The translations under genes and the position numbers were made by a program. The notes under the pieces are model-generated. The model was given only the letters and a program-made list of their open reading frames with translations, searched no databases and was not told the origin of the DNA. Shown in pieces: positions 17,081 through 27,425 of a stretch of DNA of 64,000 nt. The DNA comes from a halophilic archaeon (GTDB lineage Archaea > Halobacteriota > Halobacteria > Halobacteriales > Haladaptataceae): contig QNGA01000013.1 in NCBI GenBank assembly GCA_003298465.1, positions 20,856-84,855 on the forward strand, written 5' to 3'. Position 1 is the stretch's first letter. Each line of letters starts with the position of its first letter.

Positions 17081-17150
17081 CTTGGATGCGTACAAAGAGT
17101 TCGACTGGGATCAATTCAGTCAAACAGTATGGCATAAAATTACTCTGTCA
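17081..17150 (+). pseudogene. Middle fragment of SprT-like gene (cassette copy C)
   Basis: The reading LDAYKEFDWDQFSQTVWHKI is the counterpart of the SprT segment WDVYQEFGWEQYSKTVRHEL at 40940-41000. It ends just before the zinc-binding HELVH motif would be complete. Only about 70 bases remain, fused to the creatininase remnant. Confidence 0.6.
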
Positions 17151-18348
17151 TTCGACGTTTTTTGCTTACTGATCAACGAGCGATTTCTGTGTCTCGTCAC
17201 CACCGAAACTATTTTGAAAATCGCGTGGCATGCTAGTCAATGTCGGGGGCGTCGTGGGATTCGCTTGTCCGACACTGGGGAGCCATCGATGTCACGGAAC
17301 GTGACCTCGTCTCACGTTCCGTATCGCTATCAGTTATCAAGGAACGTGGATCTCCTACCCACGGTCCTTGGCGAGACGCCCGACACTGTATTCGCTGATT
17401 GGCACTACACTGTTTAGGTGAGCTCAACCTGAACCACCCTTCCACAGAGATGGACAATGAATAGTCGTTGTGGATAACCGTTATCGAGAGACGAGGCAAG
17501 ACTTTTGAATCACCAAGCGAATCAGCAGTTGTCGGGTGTAGCAACTCTACCATTCACACTCGACACACCGTCACCGACTGATTCAGCCGGAACGTGGCCA
17601 CTGTCCCACGTCTCCGTTTCTCACCGCTTCCACAACCCTGCCACCACCAGGGACTATCACTATTGCAAAGAGCGACCGCGGATTGTCGGATATTGATGCA
17701 GTACAGCGGACGTCAAGTATGACTGATCAGTAGTGCACACTCGACAGTCGGAAGCCATACCGGAAGTGGATCCAGAGGGAGCCGTTTCTGCTGTGGGGCA
17801 AGCAGTATACGATGGAGATGCCCCCGACCACGTTCCTCGGTGGCGAGAACACCAAACACCAGAGTCCGCTTCATGATCGCTATTGTCCGAATTCTACTAC
17901 CGTACTCTATGCCACATCTCCGTGGCCAAAACACGAAGAAGAGAAGCACCATCAATACACGGTTTCCTCACTCGGAATAGTTCAACTGGATTCACAATCA
18001 CAAACGATTGCTGGGACTAATACCAGCCCGCTCTACGCTCAATCTGCATCTAGCACACTGCAGCGCCGAACCACCGACTGTCACAGTGTCAGATGCAGCT
18101 GCGGTGGTGTGACACAAGCCACCCGATTGCCTATGCCCACTGCAGCACGAACATCCGTCAGCACGTTCGGACACAAAGACGTCCCACTGCGTCCGCCAAC
18201 GGACACTGTCATCCACTCACCGTTTTCCACCGGTGCACGATGGTTGAATTCTCAACGAGCATTGGCTCACGGAGTATCGCCGATCTGCTTTCCGGGACTC
18301 TCCACGACAAGAGACTACTGCGATCAGCCGACCATGTGGTGGGCTGTG
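17151..18348. other. Long stretch without a supported gene
   Basis: Several frames are open by chance. The longest is a plus frame of 247 codons starting at 17812. It lacks haloarchaeal acidic composition, is rich in Ser/Thr/His/Pro, and its 3' end lies antisense to the small zinc-ribbon gene at 18349-18504. A short stretch at about 17240-17400 (SLVRHWGAIDVTERD) looks protein-like but is closed by stops. I regard the whole as decayed DNA. Confidence 0.45.
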
Positions 18349-18504
18349 TTAGTTGATAGTGGTGGCAACGATATCGTCACTGCCGCATGCTGGACAGCGA
18401 TCAGGTGTGGTGTCGAGCGTGGTCCCACACTGCCGGCATTCGATCACCACATCTGGGTCCTCGCTGGTCGTCATCACCCGCCGGACCTGCGAGAGCACAC
18501 TCAT
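18349..18504 (-). CDS. Small double-CxxC zinc-ribbon protein
   Basis: The gene encodes 51 residues. A short basic helix (MSVLSQVRRVMTTSEDPD) leads into two metal knuckles, CRQCGTTLD and CPACGSDDIV. Such micro-proteins are common in Halobacteria, and their function is mostly unknown. A second, damaged copy lies at 33725-33839 with the same upstream bases, so the promoter was duplicated as well. Gene size and the paired cysteines make it credible in spite of its length. Confidence 0.65.
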   Translation of the reverse strand: MSVLSQVRRVMTTSEDPDVVIECRQCGTTLDTTPDRCPACGSDDIVATTIN

Positions 18505-18795
18505 ACGGTCTCTGTTTGGCTTCGACTCACATACATCATTCGGAATCGAAAATAGCTGTCTTATAGCTACTACTGGCTACTCATGCTCATTTCAATCATA
18601 ATCGGCTAGCGTCTCAGTCACCAGGTTTGCTTCTTATGTCTCGTGAGTGCGATTGGCTGATCGGCTCCTCACCATGTCTTGCGACGGGCGGTGCCATCGC
18701 GAGCGTGTACATCAAGGGAGATTGAGTGGCCAAACAATAGAGTGGTGACGCTCAGGGGCGAACATACGCGCCACCAATGACTCACGGCCAAATCT

Positions 18796-18803
18796 TTTAT
18801 ATA
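18796..18803 (+). promoter_or_regulatory. TATA element of the thermosome gene
   Basis: TTTATATA lies with its centre about 33 bases ahead of the ATG at 18833. This spacing is that of an archaeal TATA box driving a transcript with a very short leader. It is the clearest promoter element in the window, in keeping with a strongly expressed heat-shock chaperonin. The purine-rich bases usual for a BRE are not clear just upstream. Confidence 0.6.
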
Positions 18804-18832
18804 GAACCACAATCAGTGACTAAAACGGATTC

Positions 18833-20461
18833 ATGAGTGATCAAATGCAAGGCCAGCCGATGGTCGTCATGTCCGAAGACTCCCAGCGCGTCAAAGATAA
18901 AGACGCACAGGATCACAATATCAACGCGGCTCGTGCCGTCGCTGACGCAGTTCGCTCAACCCTTGGCCCGAAGGGCATGGACAAGATGCTCGTCACAGAC
19001 ACAGGCGACGTCACCATCACAAATGACGGGGTGACCACCCTCCAAGAGATGGACATCGACAACCCGACGGCCGAGATGATCATTGAGGTCGCCGAAACAC
19101 AAGAAGACGAAGCCGGCGACGGTACCACGACAGCGGTCGCTATCGCAGGAGAGCTCCTCAACAACGCTGAGGACCTTCTTGATCAAGACGTTCACCCGAC
19201 TGCCATCACGAAAGGCTTCCAGCGTGCCAGCGAGATGGCCAGAGAAGAGATTGACGACATCGCGAGGAGCGTCGACCCAAGCGATGAAGATCTTCTCCGA
19301 CAGGTAGCCGAAACCTCGATGACGGGCAAGGGAGCCGAACTCAACAAGGAAGCCCTCGCTGCACTCGTTGTTAACGCAGTGCAACAGGTTACTGTCGACG
19401 GGACAGTCGACCTCGACCACATCAACATCGAGTCTCAGACCGGTCGGACAGCCAGCGACTCAGAGTTATTGACAGGAGGCGTTATTGACGACGATCCCGT
19501 GCACGAATCGATGCCGGCAAGCGTCGACGATGCGCACGTCCTCCTCCTTGACGAGGCCATCGAAATTGAGGAGACCGAAGCCGACACAGACGTCTCAGTT
19601 ACTGACCCTGACCAGCTCCAGAGCTTCCTCGACCAAGAAGAACAACAACTCAAAGAGAAGGTCCAACAGATCACCGAGACCGGTGCCAACGTTGTCTTCT
19701 GCCAGAACGGTATCGATGACATGGCCCAGCACTATCTCGCCAAGGAAGGCATCCTCGCAGTCGAGCGCGTAAAGCAGAGCGATATGTCCTTCCTCACGGA
19801 CGTGGTGGGCGCGACCATCGTCGCCGACCTTGCAAGCGCGAGCGCGGCTGATCTTGGTGGTGGCAGTGTCTCCCGGAATACGACTGATGACCTGTTCTAC
19901 GTTGAGGGCGACGACGCCCATGGTGTAACGCTGCTCCTGCGTGGCTCCACCGACCACGTGGTTGATGAACTGGAACGCGGTATTACGGATGCTCTCGATG
20001 TAGTGGCGCAAACAGTCTCGGACGGCCGCGCGGTTGCGGGTGGCAGCGCCATCGAGATCGAAGTTGCGCGACGCCTCCGTGACTCTGCCGAGAGTGTGTC
20101 TGGGCGTGAGCAACTGGCAGTTGAAGCGTTCGCTGACGCACTCGAACTTGTCCCGCGGGTGCTTGCAGAGAATGCAGGCCTTGATAGCATCGATACGCTG
20201 GTTGAACTTCGGGGTGCACACGAGGCGGGCGAGACGCATGCCGGGCTTGATGTTGAGAGCGGTGAGGTCACGAATACGTTCGAATCAGGGGTTGTCGAAC
20301 CTGCACATATCAAAGAGCAAGCCGTCTCGAGTGCGACGGAAGCGGCTAACCTTATCCTCCAAATTGACGACATCATCTCCGCTGGCGACCTGTCGACCGA
20401 CAAGGGCGGCGATGAAGCTGGCGGCATGGGTGGTATGGGTGGCATGGGCGGCGCAATGTAG
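18833..20461 (+). CDS. Thermosome subunit (group II chaperonin)
   Basis: The 542-residue protein is full length for the family (about 520-560). The ATP-binding words are [21 protein letters not shown] and GDGTTT (95-100); [10 protein letters not shown] lies in the second equatorial half. It ends in the repeated Gly-Gly-Met tail. It forms the double-ring ATP-driven folding machine of the cytoplasm. Many haloarchaea have two or three paralogues, and this one stands alone with its own TATA box. I do not assign an alpha/beta/gamma type. Confidence 0.95.
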   Translation: MSDQMQGQPMVVMSEDSQRVKDKDAQDHNINAARAVADAVRSTLGPKGMDKMLVTDTGDVTITNDGVTTLQEMDIDNPTAEMIIEVAETQEDEAGDGTTTAVAIAGELLNNAEDLLDQDVHPTAITKGFQRASEMAREEIDDIARSVDPSDEDLLRQVAETSMTGKGAELNKEALAALVVNAVQQVTVDGTVDLDHINIESQTGRTASDSELLTGGVIDDDPVHESMPASVDDAHVLLLDEAIEIEETEADTDVSVTDPDQLQSFLDQEEQQLKEKVQQITETGANVVFCQNGIDDMAQHYLAKEGILAVERVKQSDMSFLTDVVGATIVADLASASAADLGGGSVSRNTTDDLFYVEGDDAHGVTLLLRGSTDHVVDELERGITDALDVVAQTVSDGRAVAGGSAIEIEVARRLRDSAESVSGREQLAVEAFADALELVPRVLAENAGLDSIDTLVELRGAHEAGETHAGLDVESGEVTNTFESGVVEPAHIKEQAVSSATEAANLILQIDDIISAGDLSTDKGGDEAGGMGGMGGMGGAM

Positions 20462-20765
20462 GCCTTGTGTCCGGTGAAATACATCTGCCAAGAGTATAGA
20501 ATCGGTTTTCCCAATAGTGATGATCAGCTAATAACACAAGTAGGATACCTCTATTATACATATAGTTAGCCCTAAGACTATTTTGTAGCCGCGAGACGGC
20601 CACCAAATCCCCTGCTTCACACTCTCGTGATATAGCTTGTCAACAAATGCTTTTAGACATCCCTGACTAGCGCTTGCTTCTACCGCGAGATTCGGCGATT
20701 CATCATCGACGCCCTCGGTGCTATCGTAGTCTCGAACAATGATTGATCATCCGCGATACAGACGC

Positions 20766-20900
20766 TCACACGCGAGCATTCCGCTCTTCCTTCTCGGTAC
20801 GGTCGTCCACAGCGTTCTGGATGGCCTCGATCGTCTCTTCGAGCTCACTTTGTACCTTGTCCGTCGTCGCGCTTCTCAGTCGTATGAGGAAGTTTTGCAT
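20766..20900 (-). CDS. Small charged protein, unknown
   Basis: ATG 20900 to TGA 20766 gives 44 residues, with alternating acidic and basic residues and helix-forming character (KVQSELEETIEAIQNAVDDR). This resembles a short coiled-coil peptide and has the acidic bias of haloarchaeal proteins. It stands in an otherwise gene-poor stretch. No family is known, and it could be the head of a broken gene. Confidence 0.35.
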   Translation of the reverse strand: MQNFLIRLRSATTDKVQSELEETIEAIQNAVDDRTEKEERNARV

Positions 20901-21944
20901 ACAACCACTAGCTACTTTTCGGATCGGTAGCTAGGATATAATGTTGGGTATTGCCTTTGACGATGGGGCTTACACCCGACAATCAACTCTGACGAGAGCC
21001 ATCACGGGTCGTGTCCTTTCCCTTCCACGGCCCTGTTGCATCCTGACTTCATTCGTACTCGGTTCTCTGTCAGCTCGACAGGTAAAACAGCGCCATCCCT
21101 GGCAGTGTTTTCATCTACAACAAGATTTTACTTTTTGCAAGTTGAGCTGCAATTGTCGGGGCCGCCCATGCCGTTGGATTGATCCCCGACACCCGGAAAG
21201 TGTTGTCGTCTCACAGGAGCATGGACCGCTTGCCCCCATGTCTCCTCTCTCCGTCGTAGAAAGTCGACTGTTGCTGTAGGAATCTGGACAGCAGACAGGA
21301 ACTGATGAGTGAGTCTTGTTGGTTTCTCACTTCCTGACTTCTCGTTACGTCTGCATCCCGAGAGTAACGTCTCTCGCATGCCGGAGATACTAACAGTGTT
21401 GCTCGACCGGCCATGAAGGCGCGCTGTCGACGACGTTAGTGTAGACTACTACCAAGTAGTTGCAAATAAGCGCACTGAGTTGCGGCAGGTCACAGCATGC
21501 AACTGCTCTCCAAGCTGGCGAAAACTGTTGAAAACGTTCACACAACGAAACGACGCTAGGGGTCTAATACTACCCTCTGTCTTGGATGAATTGCATCAGG
21601 CGGTCCTGTCGATGCCTGGTGACTCACATCGGCATGGCCGGCAAGATGCAGATGGAGATGCGGGCGAGTACGAACACCTACCCATCCGTCGACGCTCACC
21701 GCATCTCGCGCATCTTCCGCCGACGCTACCCAACGTATTGTCATCCCCTCCCAAATGTACACACGTCTCATTTCATCTCCTGCTTTCGGTCAGACAGAAT
21801 GAATCTACTGGAGATATTGTTCTCCGTCGGAGATTCTTGAGGAGTGAAGAATCCGTCTCGCGCTGAGCCAGCAGCGCGAGGGTGGGCTTCTCTGCTAGAG
21901 GAAACCCATCTCAATAATACCAGCTGTAGTCCTTGAACCTACTG
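20901..21944. other. Stretch without a supported gene
   Basis: About 1 kb with only chance frames. The part from about 21560 to 21660 resembles 46040-46150 (both contain a CTGGTGACTC(A/G)CAT stretch followed by a degenerate match ending near AGATGC), so decayed copies of one element may lie at both places. Nothing else was recognised. Confidence 0.35.
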
Positions 21945-21973
21945 GTGGGCTCAAAAAAACACGTACAGCGGGC

Positions 21974-22339
21974 ATGCATCGCTTCGACGTCGAATCCTCT
22001 GGCCAAGTTGACGTGACGAATGAGACCCACAACACTCCCGCTGCGCACGAATACGTCGTGATGTTCGATACTGAGACTGGTGATGCGCTTACGTGCACCT
22101 GCCCGCACCACGTCCACCGAAGTGCGTTCTGTAAGCATATGGCTGCCGTCGAAGACGCGACGGCTGACGGCTCATACGACGCCGTCCCTACTGATGACGA
22201 CACGAGTGACGATGGGCCGCGCATAACTGGTCCGCACGTCGGCCACGACAAAGACGGGAACATCGATCACCGCTACTGGCGGTGTGAACACTGCAGGACT
22301 GAAACCACCGACAAACGCGTGCTCGACGCCTGCTGCTAA
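21974..22339 (+). CDS. SWIM zinc-finger protein, probably N-terminally shortened (cassette copy D)
   Basis: The protein has 121 residues. It has the SWIM motif CTCPHHVHRSAFCKH (C-x-C, then C-x-H) and a C-terminal CEHCRTETTDK knuckle. SWIM domains bind DNA or protein in many contexts; the role here is unknown. It is the only copy of this gene in the window with an unbroken frame. Other copies (25765, 31945) show extra coding sequence ahead of the ATG (DKKGQKRAQ-like). Here that part survives in-frame only back to a TAG about 51 bases upstream of the ATG. A GTG about 27 bases upstream is a possible alternative start. The SprT partner expected downstream is missing. Confidence 0.65.
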   Translation: MHRFDVESSGQVDVTNETHNTPAAHEYVVMFDTETGDALTCTCPHHVHRSAFCKHMAAVEDATADGSYDAVPTDDDTSDDGPRITGPHVGHDKDGNIDHRYWRCEHCRTETTDKRVLDACC

Positions 22340-22397
22340 CTCTCTCGTTCTGTATAGCGCCACCCGCAATTGAAGAGAGGTTTTTCGACTTCGATGT

Positions 22398-23297
22398 TTG
22401 AACCAGAATCCACTATGCAGTATGATCCGTACACTACGATCTGTGCTGGCTCTATCAGATCCGAACATCGCCTTGCCGGGTTCGACCCAAATAGGTGAAA
22501 TCGGCGGTGTAAATGGCTACGGACTAGCAGTGTTTTTCTTGATCGGCCTCTTCGGGGGCGCACACTGTATCGGGATGTGCGGCCCACTCGTTACAACCTA
22601 CGCTGAACGTATGGAGACCGACGACCGCTGGTCGGGCGCTCTCACTATCTATGAAATACGTCAACACACGCTGTTCAATCTCGGTCGGACAGTGAGCTAC
22701 ACACTCATTGGAGGCGTCTTCGGAGCTGCTGGCGCACTCCTCTACGGGACAATCGAACTCGCCGGGATTCTCGGCCCATTCCAGGGAGCTGTCGGGATAC
22801 TCACGGGCGCGGCAATCCTCGGAATGGGACTCACCCGGTTAGCGGGGTACCGGCAGGGAGCCGTTGAAGGCGTCATCGCCGGCACTGGCATCGGATCAGT
22901 GTTCGCGCGAACCTACACAGCTATCTCAACACGGCTCAACCGCTGGGTCAACGGCGTCGGAATCATGGGTCTCGGCGCGCTCCATGGACTATTGCCGTGT
23001 ATGCTGCTGTATCCGGCATTTCTATACGCGTTCGCGCAGGGATCGCCCGTCTACGGCCTCCTCTCGCTTGCCGCGCTCGGGCTTGGCACCGTGCCAAGCG
23101 TGTTTCTCTACGGTACGGTGATTCAATCAGTGAGCACTCGCCAGCGACAGGTAGTCCACTACGGGCTCGGTGTGTTGTTCATCGGACTCGGGTACGTCCT
23201 GTTGGCGATGGGATTCATGCGCTTTGGCGTCATGCTCCCGTTGCCCGATATTCCGTATTATCAACCACTTTCCGGATCGGAGGTACTCCCGAAATGA
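22398..23297 (+). CDS. TauE/SafE-like (DsbD_2) membrane protein linked to P-type ATPase
   Basis: The 299-residue protein has about six membrane helices from residue 40 to 285. It has the motif FGGAHCIGMCGP near residue 55, typical of the DsbD_2/SafE-type family found beside copper-transporting ATPases (as in the FixI/CcoI and CopA2 neighbourhoods). A second conserved helix has GLLPCMLLY. The paired cysteines suggest a metal or thiol role. The end overlaps the ATPase start by ATGA (23294-23297), so the two work as a unit. An ATG start further into the frame is possible, since residues 1-35 are poorly hydrophobic. Confidence 0.8.
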   Translation: MNQNPLCSMIRTLRSVLALSDPNIALPGSTQIGEIGGVNGYGLAVFFLIGLFGGAHCIGMCGPLVTTYAERMETDDRWSGALTIYEIRQHTLFNLGRTVSYTLIGGVFGAAGALLYGTIELAGILGPFQGAVGILTGAAILGMGLTRLAGYRQGAVEGVIAGTGIGSVFARTYTAISTRLNRWVNGVGIMGLGALHGLLPCMLLYPAFLYAFAQGSPVYGLLSLAALGLGTVPSVFLYGTVIQSVSTRQRQVVHYGLGVLFIGLGYVLLAMGFMRFGVMLPLPDIPYYQPLSGSEVLPK

Positions 23298-25729
23298 CCA
23301 CCTGCACGCTCTGTGAGCTTCCCGTCAAAGACCCGATCACCCACGAGCACATCGATGGTGAATTCTGCTGTCGGGGCTGTCTGGAGGTCGCGCGTCTCGT
23401 CGACGACGGCGAGGACATCGACCTCTCGATTGCGGCCGTCCGTGAGCGCGCCACGGCCGAGGAGTCCCAGCCTGACGTCCCCGAAGGCGCTGAGACCGCC
23501 TATCTCTCAATCGACGGGATGCACTGCCAGACCTGCGAAGGGTTCATTGAACTCCTCGCAGAGGAAGAGGAAGGCGTCCATGAAGCGCGTGCGAGCTATG
23601 CAACCGAGATGGTCCAAGTGGTCTACGACCCCAACCACATTGCTCGTGACGCAATCGCCGCAGCCCTGAGTCGACTAGGCTATCAAGCCCATAGTCCTGA
23701 CGAAGAGAACGACTCGCTGCGCTCGCGCGTTGAGTTCGGTAAGTATCGCGCCGTGCTCGCAGCTGTGCTGATGATGCCGGTGTTGGCCCTTTATCTCTTG
23801 TTCATCTATCCGGTCTACCTTGGGATCTACCCTGAAAGCTTCCTTTACGGGTCGACGATTGAGGCGATGGTGTTCGGGCCGCTCGCGGTCTGGAGCACAC
23901 TCATTCTCGTTGGACTCGGTTATCCGATCTTCCGGGGGGCATACGTGAGCCTGCGTGTCGGCCGTCCGAACATGGACGTACTGATCGCCATCGCGGTGCT
24001 CGCGGCCTACACCTACTCAATGGCCACCTATCTCACAGGCGGGCGCGACCCGTACTTCGACGTTGCAGTGATGGTGCTCGCGATCGTCACCATCGGTAAT
24101 CATCTCGAATCCCGGGTTAAACGCGCCGCGCTCGGCAATCGGGCTGACCTCACCGATTCGCGCGTCGATGAGGCTCGCCGGCTCGACAACGACAGCGACA
24201 CGACCGAAACTATCGAAATCGCTGAGTGTGAGCCCGGCGACCACCTACTAGTCAAGCCCGGAGAGCGGATCCCCATCGACGGCACTATCGTTGATGGGAC
24301 TGCCGCAATTGACGAAGCGCTTGTCACTGGCGAGTCCGTTCCCCAACGCAAATCCATCGGGGACAGCGTGCTCGGCGGGACGATCCTCACCGACAGTGCA
24401 ATAGTCGTCGAGGTCGGCCCAGACGCCACGAGTACGATGGATCGCCTCGTCGAACTCCTCTGGAATGTCAAGAGCTCCTCGACGGGCGTCCAGCGCATCG
24501 TCAACCGATTCGCGGTATTGTTCGTACCACTCGTGATCGGACTCGCCGCGCTAACCGCCGCTGGCTGGTTCGTTCTCGGTAACGATCCGAATACGGCCGT
24601 GATGGCGGGCGTCTCTGTGCTTGTAGTTTCGTGTCCGTGCTCGCTCGGGATCGCCACGCCACTGGCACTCGCGGCGGCCACCCGCGACGCAACCGACAAC
24701 CGGATGCTCGTACTTAATGAGTCGGTGCTTGAACGCATTGACAGCTCTTCGGTCGTTGTATTCGACAAAACCGGGACGCTCACAACGGGTGAAATGGAGC
24801 TCGCGGATGTCATTGGAGACGATCCTGAGGAGGTACTTGCAATGGCGGCCGCCGTTGAGCGCCGATCGAGTCACCCGATCGCGGCTGCAATCGATACAGC
24901 CGCCCCACCCACCACACGTTCGGTATCCAGTTTCGAGCGTGCCGACCGCACCGTATCAGCACTCGTCGACAATACCCGCGTAGTAGTCGGCCACCCCGAC
25001 TCTTTCGACGGTGACGAGTGGACAATTCCAGACGAGATTGAGGCGGCTGTGACGGACGCTTACGAATCGGGAACTCACCCGACAGCAGTTGCGTGGGAAG
25101 GTAGCGTTCGTGGAATCGTGACGGTGCGAGACACCCCCCGCAAGAACTGGGAAAATGTGGTCTCCGAACTCGCGGCCGCAGGGCGGGAGATCGTTGTCCT
25201 CACCGGCGACGATGAGCGGATGACGGATCCCTTTGCGAACCATCACGCAGTTGATCACGTGTTTGCGGGGGTGCGCCCAGAATCAAAGGAGGCAATCGTG
25301 CAAGGACTCCGCGAGCGTGGGACGACAACGATGATCGGCGATGGAACAAACGACGCCCCCGCACTAGCGAGTGCGGACCTCGGAATCGCGGTATCGAGCG
25401 GCACCGAACTCACGATTGAAGCAGCTGACGCAGTTGTGCTGGACGACCGCCTTGAGGCTGTTCCCGAACTGTTCGAACTGGCGAACGGAACGCGAAATCG
25501 GATCAAACAGAACCTAGTTTGGGCAGGTGGCTACAACGCAATCGCACTTCCTCTTGCAATGACTGGGGTTATCACACCCCTGATTGCCGCCGTTATGATG
25601 GCGATCAGCAGCCTTATTGTCGTTTTCAACTCCAAACGCCGGCTTCTCTCACCGAACGGAGAGCACGCGGGAGAGACCGACCACGATACTCACCACGACA
25701 GACCCGGAACGCCGACACACTCAGACTGA
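23294..25729 (+). CDS. Heavy-metal (copper-type) P1B ATPase
   Basis: The protein has 811 residues from ATG 23294, coupled to the preceding membrane protein. The order is: a Cys-rich N-terminal metal domain (CTLCELP, then CCRGC at 25-29), an HMA domain with GMHCQTC (75-81), and membrane helices from about 153. Then come the actuator TGES (345-348), the membrane metal site CPC (447-449), DKTGT (491-495, phosphorylated Asp491), SHP (526-528) and GDGTND (682-687). CPC with the double N-terminal domain resembles FixI/CcoI-type Cu(I) ATPases that serve cuproenzyme assembly, rather than plain detoxification pumps. A nearby secreted protein related to copper amine oxidase (27426) could be a client; that link is inference. 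Confidence 0.93.
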   Translation: MTTCTLCELPVKDPITHEHIDGEFCCRGCLEVARLVDDGEDIDLSIAAVRERATAEESQPDVPEGAETAYLSIDGMHCQTCEGFIELLAEEEEGVHEARASYATEMVQVVYDPNHIARDAIAAALSRLGYQAHSPDEENDSLRSRVEFGKYRAVLAAVLMMPVLALYLLFIYPVYLGIYPESFLYGSTIEAMVFGPLAVWSTLILVGLGYPIFRGAYVSLRVGRPNMDVLIAIAVLAAYTYSMATYLTGGRDPYFDVAVMVLAIVTIGNHLESRVKRAALGNRADLTDSRVDEARRLDNDSDTTETIEIAECEPGDHLLVKPGERIPIDGTIVDGTAAIDEALVTGESVPQRKSIGDSVLGGTILTDSAIVVEVGPDATSTMDRLVELLWNVKSSSTGVQRIVNRFAVLFVPLVIGLAALTAAGWFVLGNDPNTAVMAGVSVLVVSCPCSLGIATPLALAAATRDATDNRMLVLNESVLERIDSSSVVVFDKTGTLTTGEMELADVIGDDPEEVLAMAAAVERRSSHPIAAAIDTAAPPTTRSVSSFERADRTVSALVDNTRVVVGHPDSFDGDEWTIPDEIEAAVTDAYESGTHPTAVAWEGSVRGIVTVRDTPRKNWENVVSELAAAGREIVVLTGDDERMTDPFANHHAVDHVFAGVRPESKEAIVQGLRERGTTTMIGDGTNDAPALASADLGIAVSSGTELTIEAADAVVLDDRLEAVPELFELANGTRNRIKQNLVWAGGYNAIALPLAMTGVITPLIAAVMMAISSLIVVFNSKRRLLSPNGEHAGETDHDTHHDRPGTPTHSD

Positions 25730-25764
25730 GCTATTGAATTAGGATATCATCCTTGATGGACCTG

Positions 25765-26175
25765 AATCTGACAAGAAGGCACAGAAATGCGCATAGTCTA
25801 AACAGTTCAGCTTCGCTGTCCGACGCCCCCGGAATGATCGACGTGACGAATGAGAGCTATGACAACCCTGCTGACTACTAATACATCGTCACTTTGGACG
25901 ACGTGACCGGCGACGCGCTCCTTGCACCTTTCCTCATCATGTGCACCGCAACGCTCACTGCAAGCACATGGCCGCCGTCGACGACGCGACCGCTGACGGC
26001 TCACTCGACGCCTTCCCACTGACGACGCGAGTGACGAGAGCAACGACGGGCCGCACATCACTGGCCTGCACATCGGCCAGGACACGTACGGCAACGTCGA
26101 TTACCGCTACTGGCGGTGTGAACACTGCGGGACTGAGACCACCGACAAACGCGCGCTTCACGCCTGCTGCTAACT
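25765..26175 (+). pseudogene. SWIM zinc-finger gene, broken (cassette copy E)
   Basis: The sequence follows the SWIM gene at 21974 closely: GACGTGACGAATGAGA, then the codons for HHVHRNAHCKHMAAVDDATADGS in two frames, and the end YWRCEHCGTETTDKRA. In-frame stops (for example at about 25878) and small indels break it. It is followed by the SprT and zinc-ribbon parts in cassette order, so copy E shows the full layout. Confidence 0.7.
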
Positions 26176-26192
26176 AGTCTCTCCCTGTTTGT

Positions 26193-26780
26193 ATGACTCG
26201 TCACCAGACGATTCCCGACGTCGCCGACCAGCGCACGCTCACCGACAGCATCGCCGAGACGACCGACGACTGCAATGCCGCCGATAGCGTGCCGACAACG
26301 CAGGCAGCCTTCCTTGATCAATCGTGAACGCACGCCCCCGATGTTGCTCGCAAGCACTTCCCCGAGCTCCCTGTCGAAGTGATCGACTGGGAGGTTTCCG
26401 AACGAGCTCAGCGACAGGCTGGCGTCGCCGAATACGACCCAGCGACCGAAACAGTCACAATCTGGCTTACCTGAGACGCCTATCAAAAATTCGGCTGGCA
26501 GCAGTTCAGCAAGACGGTGCGGCACGAACTCGTTCATGCTTAGCAGTACTGGCGATTCGACGAGGCTGACCAGGGTGTGACGTTCGCCCGTTGGACAGAC
26601 CCACCCGATATCGCCCAGCACTGCGAGTGATTCACCTCGCCCAACTGGTGATTGGTCTGCGTGGATTGCGGTCAGCGTATCGGGCGGTATCGCCGCTCGA
26701 AGACTGTCCGTAATTCCGAGGACTACCAGTGTGGCAACTGCGGCGGAAACCTGCACGTTGAAGAGGGTCCTGGTCATTGA
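26193..26780 (+). pseudogene. SprT-like zinc metallopeptidase gene, broken (cassette copy E)
   Basis: It begins ATGACTCGTCACCAG (MTRHQTIPDVADQRTLTDSI) and ends with the zinc-ribbon tail CVDCGQRIGRYRRSK and CGNCGG. The core has the zinc-protease motif RHELVHA. Stops interrupt it near 26326, within the WLT-DAYQ region (about 26472), after HELVHA (about 26540), and near 26630. SprT family proteins are metallopeptidases that act on DNA-bound proteins. This copy is dead but is the best guide to the ancestral gene of about 195 codons. Confidence 0.75.
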
Positions 26781-26930
26781 CCGCCGACCGCTGTCCGCAC
26801 TGCAAAGCGGCGGTCGCGGCGACGGTCGTCTTGGGCCCATCGACTATCGTTGTTCGCCCGTGTGGGCATGACGTCGCGTCAGAATCAGAATTGATCGATT
26901 CCGGCGACCCTCGTCGATGCATCAGCTATA
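26777..26930 (+). pseudogene. Short zinc-ribbon gene, 3' end replaced (cassette copy E)
   Basis: A TTG start at 26777 overlaps the SprT stop. The reading DRCPHCKAAVAATVVLGPS, then PCGHDVASESELIDSGD, matches the copy at 50120-50363, which continues to a natural end (PNEWLMELLAETADD). Here the similarity stops at SGDPR and the frame then runs on into unrelated sequence to 27283. The gene is therefore fused to foreign DNA at about 26912. Confidence 0.6.
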
Positions 26931-27300
26931 CCACGCAGAGATATAGCGGTAATGATTTGTTCATACCCTTGACCACCTACGAGGTGACGGGTGTACTCCT
27001 GGAACACTGGTTCGTCGAGATTCTCGAAGGCGTGTTCTCGGTGGACGATGTCTGGGATGATCTCAGTCCAGCCATTACAACTGCGGTCGGCGTCGGCCCG
27101 CTCGGCGCATTCCCAGGTATCTTATCCAGAGTCGTGATTGCCTGTCCTGAACTGGTATGTTGGCGAACGTCCTCGAGGAGATCTTCGACGATTTCCCAGA
27201 GGATCAGCGAGGGAGTCTTCTGGTCGAATGTGATACCCCATCGGTCCCCTTCATCGGCGACCGAGTCATCCATTCATTACTAGTATTCTATTTGGATGAT
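26931..27300 (-). pseudogene. Antisense frameshifted gene remnant, unidentified
   Basis: On the minus strand two protein-like readings in different frames follow one another. The first is WGITFDQKTPSLILWEIVEDLLEDV from about 27240. The second is EIIPDIVHREHAFENLDEPVFQEYTRHLVGG, reaching down to about 26940. A frame change near 27110 links them. A competing plus reading at 27157-27300 (LANVLEEIFDDFPEDQ) has some look of a kinase N-box, so strand assignment is uncertain. No function is offered. Confidence 0.25.
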
Positions 27301-27425
27301 GAGTAACGTAGTCGAATTTTCGAAGGGCTGGGTCTACGTACTCTGTCGAATAGGTTGAGTTAGCAGTCTTGAAGGTACAACTACCTATCATTTTATTTGG
27401 CTGCGGACAGTAATTGCCAGCTGCC

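Noticed and set aside
17998..18216. Minus frame of 72 codons with several cysteines (CSCC, CARC)
   Set aside because: Cysteine spacing does not form a known finger and no acidic bias is present; probably chance.
17812..18555. Plus-strand frame of 247 codons
   Set aside because: Composition is unlike haloarchaeal proteins, no motif is seen, and it covers the antisense of a credible zinc-ribbon gene.
22997..23293. Upstream extension of the P-type ATPase frame
   Set aside because: It is a shifted reading of the TauE/SafE gene. ATG 23294 with the Cys-rich domain is the proper start.
27157..27300. Plus reading resembling a histidine-kinase N-box (LANVLEEIFDD)
   Set aside because: Only about 40 residues, with no G-box following, and a competing minus-strand reading looks at least as good.
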